Below, in pieces: positions 6,801 to 9,350 of a stretch of DNA of 9,350 nt. The position numbers and the translations under genes were made by a program. Positions within the stretch are counted from its first letter, which is position 1; every line of letters begins with the position of its first letter. Source of the stretch: Alphaproteobacteria bacterium UBA2954 (GTDB lineage Bacteria > Pseudomonadota > Alphaproteobacteria > Puniceispirillales > Puniceispirillaceae). Location of the stretch: assembly GCA_002348585.1 (NCBI GenBank), contig DEBO01000167.1:1-9350 (forward strand). Reading direction: 5' to 3'. The notes under the pieces were generated by a model, which saw nothing but the letters and a program-made list of their open reading frames with translations, was not told where the DNA came from and ran no database searches.

Positions 6801-7152
6801 CTCTTAAGACTCCTTTTTGAATCGGAAAATTTTCAGATGGGATTCTGGAACCCCAGCCAGCCAGCAAATTAAGTGCAAGAGATATCCTATCTGAAAAAGA
6901 CAGCATATAAAATGTAGTTTGGCGTGACATAGTGCTGTGGCGTTTGCAACGCTTTACACAATAAGTTGTGTGAAACATATCTAACATCATACTAAACTTA
7001 GTATAGGATGAAAAAGATGCTTTCGTGAAGGGAAAAATTATTCTTTTCCACTTCATCAGATCAGCTTTATTTGTCTAGTCGTAAAAGTAAATACAAACGG
7101 CAATTCGAAATTTGTCTTTTGTTCTTTTGGTAGCTGTTATGAAAGTATTGAA
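6801..7152. other. Divergent intergenic region without a convincing gene
   Basis: These 352 nt separate the small acidic protein gene (-) from the photolyase-like gene (+). An 89-codon frame on the minus strand (6787-7056) covers most of it, but its product is rich in S, T and K, has no recognisable motif and lacks a ribosome binding site, so I do not call it. The region holds the small gene's ribosome binding site, a short CAGC triplicate near 6854-6865 and three inverted repeats at 6940-7004. I found no promoter on either strand that I would defend. Confidence 0.6.
6940..7004. promoter_or_regulatory. Cluster of three perfect inverted repeats, possible operators
   Basis: Three dyads occur within 65 nt: GCGTT-TGC-AACGC (6940-6952), ACACAA-TAAG-TTGTGT (6956-6971, with further matching bases TT/AA beyond one mismatch) and ATACTAA-AC-TTAGTAT (6989-7004). 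They lie between two divergent genes, where operators for a shared regulator are common. The three arms differ in sequence, so they would not all be sites of the same protein. No T-tract suggests termination. Confidence 0.4.
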
Positions 7153-8445
7153 ATGGACGATTTATTTGCTGACCAGATGACAGGCTCTTTGCCTGAGCTT
7201 AACAGATCAGAAGGATTGGCGCAACTTGATAAGTTTCTGAGTAAGGCTGGCATTAATTATGCGAAGGGGCGCAATTTTGATCTGGGGCCAGGCCGGCATC
7301 ACATGGTGTCGCGTTTGTCAGGTCATCTCCGACGTAGGCTTGTAACAGAAGAAGAGGTGATAAGTGCGGTGCTGGGTCGACATAGCTTTTCTTCGGCTGA
7401 GAAATTTATCACAGAAATATATTGGCGGACTTATTTTAAAGGTTGGCTTGAAATGCGCCCATCTGTTTGGCAGCAATGGCTGTTAGACTGTGCAAACCTG
7501 CCGCGTACTTCAGCGCTTGCGCGAGCCTGTTCTGGACAAACGGGGCTTGATTGTTTTGATGCCTGGACTGATGAGCTAAAAAACTCTGGCTATTTGCATA
7601 ATCATGCGCGGATGTGGTTTGCCTCTATCTGGATATTCACGCTTGGATTGCCATGGCAGCAAGGTGCAGAATTTTTCATGAAATATTTGCGTGATGGAGA
7701 CCCAGCTTCGAACACACTTGGCTGGCGTTGGGTAGCAGGCCTACAAACTAGAGGCAAGGCCTATGCTGCTCGAGCTGATAACATTGGTCAATACACAAGG
7801 GGCCGCTTTTTCCCAGACGGACAGTTGAATGAGCAGGTTTATGCAGTTAATGGACCAGAAAGTCCTGCTGCTCAGCCTATTTATTGCCCTATGCAGCTTG
7901 CACTTAAAGAAAACGGCAAGCCCTATCTTCTTTTGCTTACATCTGAAGATGGCCATCCTGAGTCACTTTCTTTGGCTCACCCGCCAGTCGGTGTGGCTAC
8001 CTTGCCTGTTCTGTTCAGTAACCATTTTTGGCCAGATAGAGGTGATTGGATGCGTTCAGTTGAGCTTGATCAGTTAGAACAGATGGCCCTAGCCGATATC
8101 GCGGAACGGGCACAAACGCATTTTTATCTTCAGCATACAGACCGGGTCAGCCTGGGAGAGGATTGTAAGGCAGCGCGTTTGATAGATAATTTGCAGATGG
8201 TCGACCAAACAGCTGAGCAGCTTTCGGTTCTATGTCGGCAGTATCAAGTGGTTGATCTAGTCACGGCTTATTTGCCTGTCGGGTTTTGGTCTAACAATTT
8301 TGAACGGCTGCGGAGTCATCCTTTGCTTGAAAATATACACTGGCATTTAGTTATGCGTGACTTTGATCGCCGCAGTTGGCCAAGCGCAACTAAGGGGTTT
8401 TTCTCTTTTAAATCGAAAATACCAGCATGGCTGGGCAAACCTTGA
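7153..8445 (+). CDS. Photolyase/cryptochrome-like FAD-binding protein without N-terminal antenna domain
   Basis: This 430-residue flavoprotein starts directly with the helical FAD-binding domain of the photolyase/cryptochrome superfamily (about 20-220). Recognisable stretches are YAKGRNFDLGPGR (36-48), ITEIYWRTYFKGW (86-98), GYLHNHARMWFAS (146-158), LRDGDPASNTLGWRW (179-193) and DNIGQYTRGRF (209-219). Against E. coli photolyase, aligned from memory, N150, W168, N187 and W191 match N341, W359, N378 and W382, with E88/W91 matching substrate-side E274/W277. The position of the third electron-transfer Trp (W306) falls on N115, so the classical triad is incomplete. Residues about 240-430 look alpha/beta and end in SWPSATKGFFSFKSKIP (408-424); they may be a permuted antenna-like domain. 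The start ATG has only a weak ribosome binding site. Such proteins are usually annotated just as FAD-binding domain proteins; DNA repair or light sensing is inference. Confidence 0.85.
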   Translation: MDDLFADQMTGSLPELNRSEGLAQLDKFLSKAGINYAKGRNFDLGPGRHHMVSRLSGHLRRRLVTEEEVISAVLGRHSFSSAEKFITEIYWRTYFKGWLEMRPSVWQQWLLDCANLPRTSALARACSGQTGLDCFDAWTDELKNSGYLHNHARMWFASIWIFTLGLPWQQGAEFFMKYLRDGDPASNTLGWRWVAGLQTRGKAYAARADNIGQYTRGRFFPDGQLNEQVYAVNGPESPAAQPIYCPMQLALKENGKPYLLLLTSEDGHPESLSLAHPPVGVATLPVLFSNHFWPDRGDWMRSVELDQLEQMALADIAERAQTHFYLQHTDRVSLGEDCKAARLIDNLQMVDQTAEQLSVLCRQYQVVDLVTAYLPVGFWSNNFERLRSHPLLENIHWHLVMRDFDRRSWPSATKGFFSFKSKIPAWLGKP

Positions 8446-8463
8446 CAGAAAGGCCTGTTCTGT
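8445..8463. terminator. Weak hairpin between convergent genes
   Basis: ACAGAA (8445-8450) and TTCTGT (8458-8463) pair perfectly around a 7-nt loop in the 20-nt gap between the photolyase-like gene and the repeat-protein gene. A short TATTTT follows on the plus strand and there is no T-tract on the minus strand, so at best it is a weak terminator for the plus-strand gene. Confidence 0.3.
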
Positions 8464-8465
8464 TG

Positions 8466-9350
8466 CTATTTTGAAATCCGGCGAATAAGAATATTACCTG
8501 CTGGCTTGTCATTAACATTACGCACCACATCAGACGCGTCAGAATAGGCCACTGTTTCGACACCGAAATTGTCAACCACATTTACGCGGGCACGAACGCG
8601 CACACCGACTAACTCCTGCACTAAATTCAAATTACGCGTGCCCTGCGCATAGTCTAGTTCGCGCCATGTCCGTCCGTCTGTTGATGTTTCCCAGGCAAGA
8701 TTCATACTCGAAATGCCGTCAAAATCAGTTAGCGTACTAGTGTTTGCTGTCAGCTCCGCCCCTTCAATAGACTGACCGCGCACAACAACTTTTCCTTCCA
8801 GAGGATTGTCAACATTTGCTACAACCTCCGAGGCATCCGTAACTAGTGTTTCTCGTGTTCCAAAGCCGTCAATATAACTAACAACAGCGCGGTAACTGAA
8901 ACCAACGTCGCTTTGGGTAAGTCGGATGGTGTCTTTGAATTGATCGGGAAAGTTTTCCCAATTTGTCCGCTCAGAAGATCGTTGCCAAATATAAGATAAT
9001 GCGCCAAGGCCATCTTCGTCAGATATTCGTGACGAATTAATAGCTAAAACGCTGTCTTCTTTTGCTTCACCCCGTAACTCTGGTCGGCCCATCGGTTTGT
9101 CATTTACGTTGCGCACGGGCTGTGACATCGGGCTTATCATCATTTCAGGATTGCCCTGACCATCTACGTAAGAAATCTGCACTCGTAGGAATTTTCCAAC
9201 TTCCGCATCGCGCGGTACAAATCGTGGCTGAATTGCCCCAGGCAATACCATCCAATTGTCACCGTCATCAGAAATTTGCCATTGAACTTGAATTGAACCC
9301 ATACCATCTCGGTCTGCGAGCGAATTTGTGTCAATGACCAGCTCGTCATT
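8466..9350 (-). CDS. C-terminal part of a large tandem-repeat surface-type protein (start outside window)
   Basis: The frame is open at the right edge of the window; 294 residues are visible, made almost entirely of an Ig/cadherin-like bacterial repeat of the type found in giant marine adhesins and calcium-binding proteins. Each unit has DxDG (13, 111, 209), a Trp (24, 122, 220), a second Trp after a D/E-rich turn (33, 131, 229), VGxxxR, a VSYxDGxG-like strand and a closing NVND or NVDN (81, 179, 278). An in-frame ATG at 9302 lies inside the first repeat and is not the true start. The protein stops 13 residues after the last NVND, inside what would be the first strand of another unit, and shows no glycine-rich RTX nonapeptides or other secretion tail here. 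Cell-surface or secreted location and Ca2+ binding through the acidic turns are inferred from the family. Confidence 0.8.
   Translation of the reverse strand, partial: NDELVIDTNSLADRDGMGSIQVQWQISDDGDNWMVLPGAIQPRFVPRDAEVGKFLRVQISYVDGQGNPEMMISPMSQPVRNVNDKPMGRPELRGEAKEDSVLAINSSRISDEDGLGALSYIWQRSSERTNWENFPDQFKDTIRLTQSDVGFSYRAVVSYIDGFGTRETLVTDASEVVANVDNPLEGKVVVRGQSIEGAELTANTSTLTDFDGISSMNLAWETSTDGRTWRELDYAQGTRNLNLVQELVGVRVRARVNVVDNFGVETVAYSDASDVVRNVNDKPAGNILIRRISK
8469..9350 (-). repeat. Three tandem protein repeats with a 98-residue period
   Basis: Within the repeat protein the units map to about 9063-9350 (partial at its N-terminal side), 8769-9062 and 8469-8768. The paired Trp and DxDG anchors recur at exactly 98 codons in all three; the third unit has one extra residue before its NVND. 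At nucleotide level the copies have diverged strongly, so the array is old and not a recent duplication. Confidence 0.8.

Noticed and set aside
6787..7056. 89-codon frame on the minus strand upstream of the small acidic protein gene
   Set aside because: Low-complexity S/T/K-rich product, no motif, no ribosome binding site, and it covers the cluster of inverted repeats expected of regulatory DNA.
7057..7086. GATCAG...CGTAAA resembling an RpoE/ChrR (singlet-oxygen) promoter upstream of the photolyase-like gene
   Set aside because: Both boxes deviate from the TGATCC-type consensus and the spacing is short; the match is not better than chance in AT-rich DNA.
7741..8077. Short frames on both strands inside the photolyase-like gene
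   Set aside because: Shadows of a long gene with clear family motifs.

Overview
The window looks like a marine-type alphaproteobacterial chromosome, possibly SAR116-like. That placement is an inference from gene content and protein style: a PhoR-type kinase, TrmL, thiamine pyrophosphokinase, BioY, an AEC carrier, a photolyase-like FAD protein and a Ca-binding-style repeat protein. No rRNA or other phylogenetic marker is present. Base composition is uneven: roughly the first 1.7 kb is visibly AT-richer than the permease and transporter genes that follow. I see no tRNA, rRNA, CRISPR array, insertion sequence or phage gene.

Layout. 1-996 (-): 3'-truncated PhoR-like histidine kinase. 1094-1555 (-): trmL, same strand, about 100 nt upstream of the kinase. 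1676-2365 (+): thiamine diphosphokinase, divergent from trmL. 2369-3220 (-): PlsC-like acyltransferase, convergent with the thiamine kinase across only 3 nt. 3280-4575 (-): AzgA-type purine permease, which may share a transcript with the acyltransferase. 4576-4831: divergent regulatory region containing a hairpin on the permease side and a perfect 9-bp inverted repeat in the bioY leader. 4832-5413 (+): bioY. 5422-5475: likely bidirectional terminator. 5474-6430 (-): AEC family carrier. 6498-6800 (-): small acidic protein of unknown function with a strong ribosome binding site. 6801-7152: non-coding divergent region with three inverted repeats. 7153-8445 (+): photolyase/cryptochrome-like flavoprotein lacking the N-terminal antenna domain. 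8466-9350 (-): C-terminal end of a repeat protein whose repeat period is 98 residues and whose start lies outside the window.

How the genes relate. Most are ordinary housekeeping or nutrient-uptake functions: tRNA wobble methylation, thiamine salvage or activation, biotin uptake, purine uptake and lipid acylation. No dedicated multi-gene system is evident. The least ordinary items are the photolyase-like protein, which has its helical FAD domain first and an alpha/beta-looking C-terminal half that may be a permuted antenna domain; the trio of palindromes upstream of it; the repeat protein that stops just after starting another repeat; and a PhoR-like kinase with no membrane segment.
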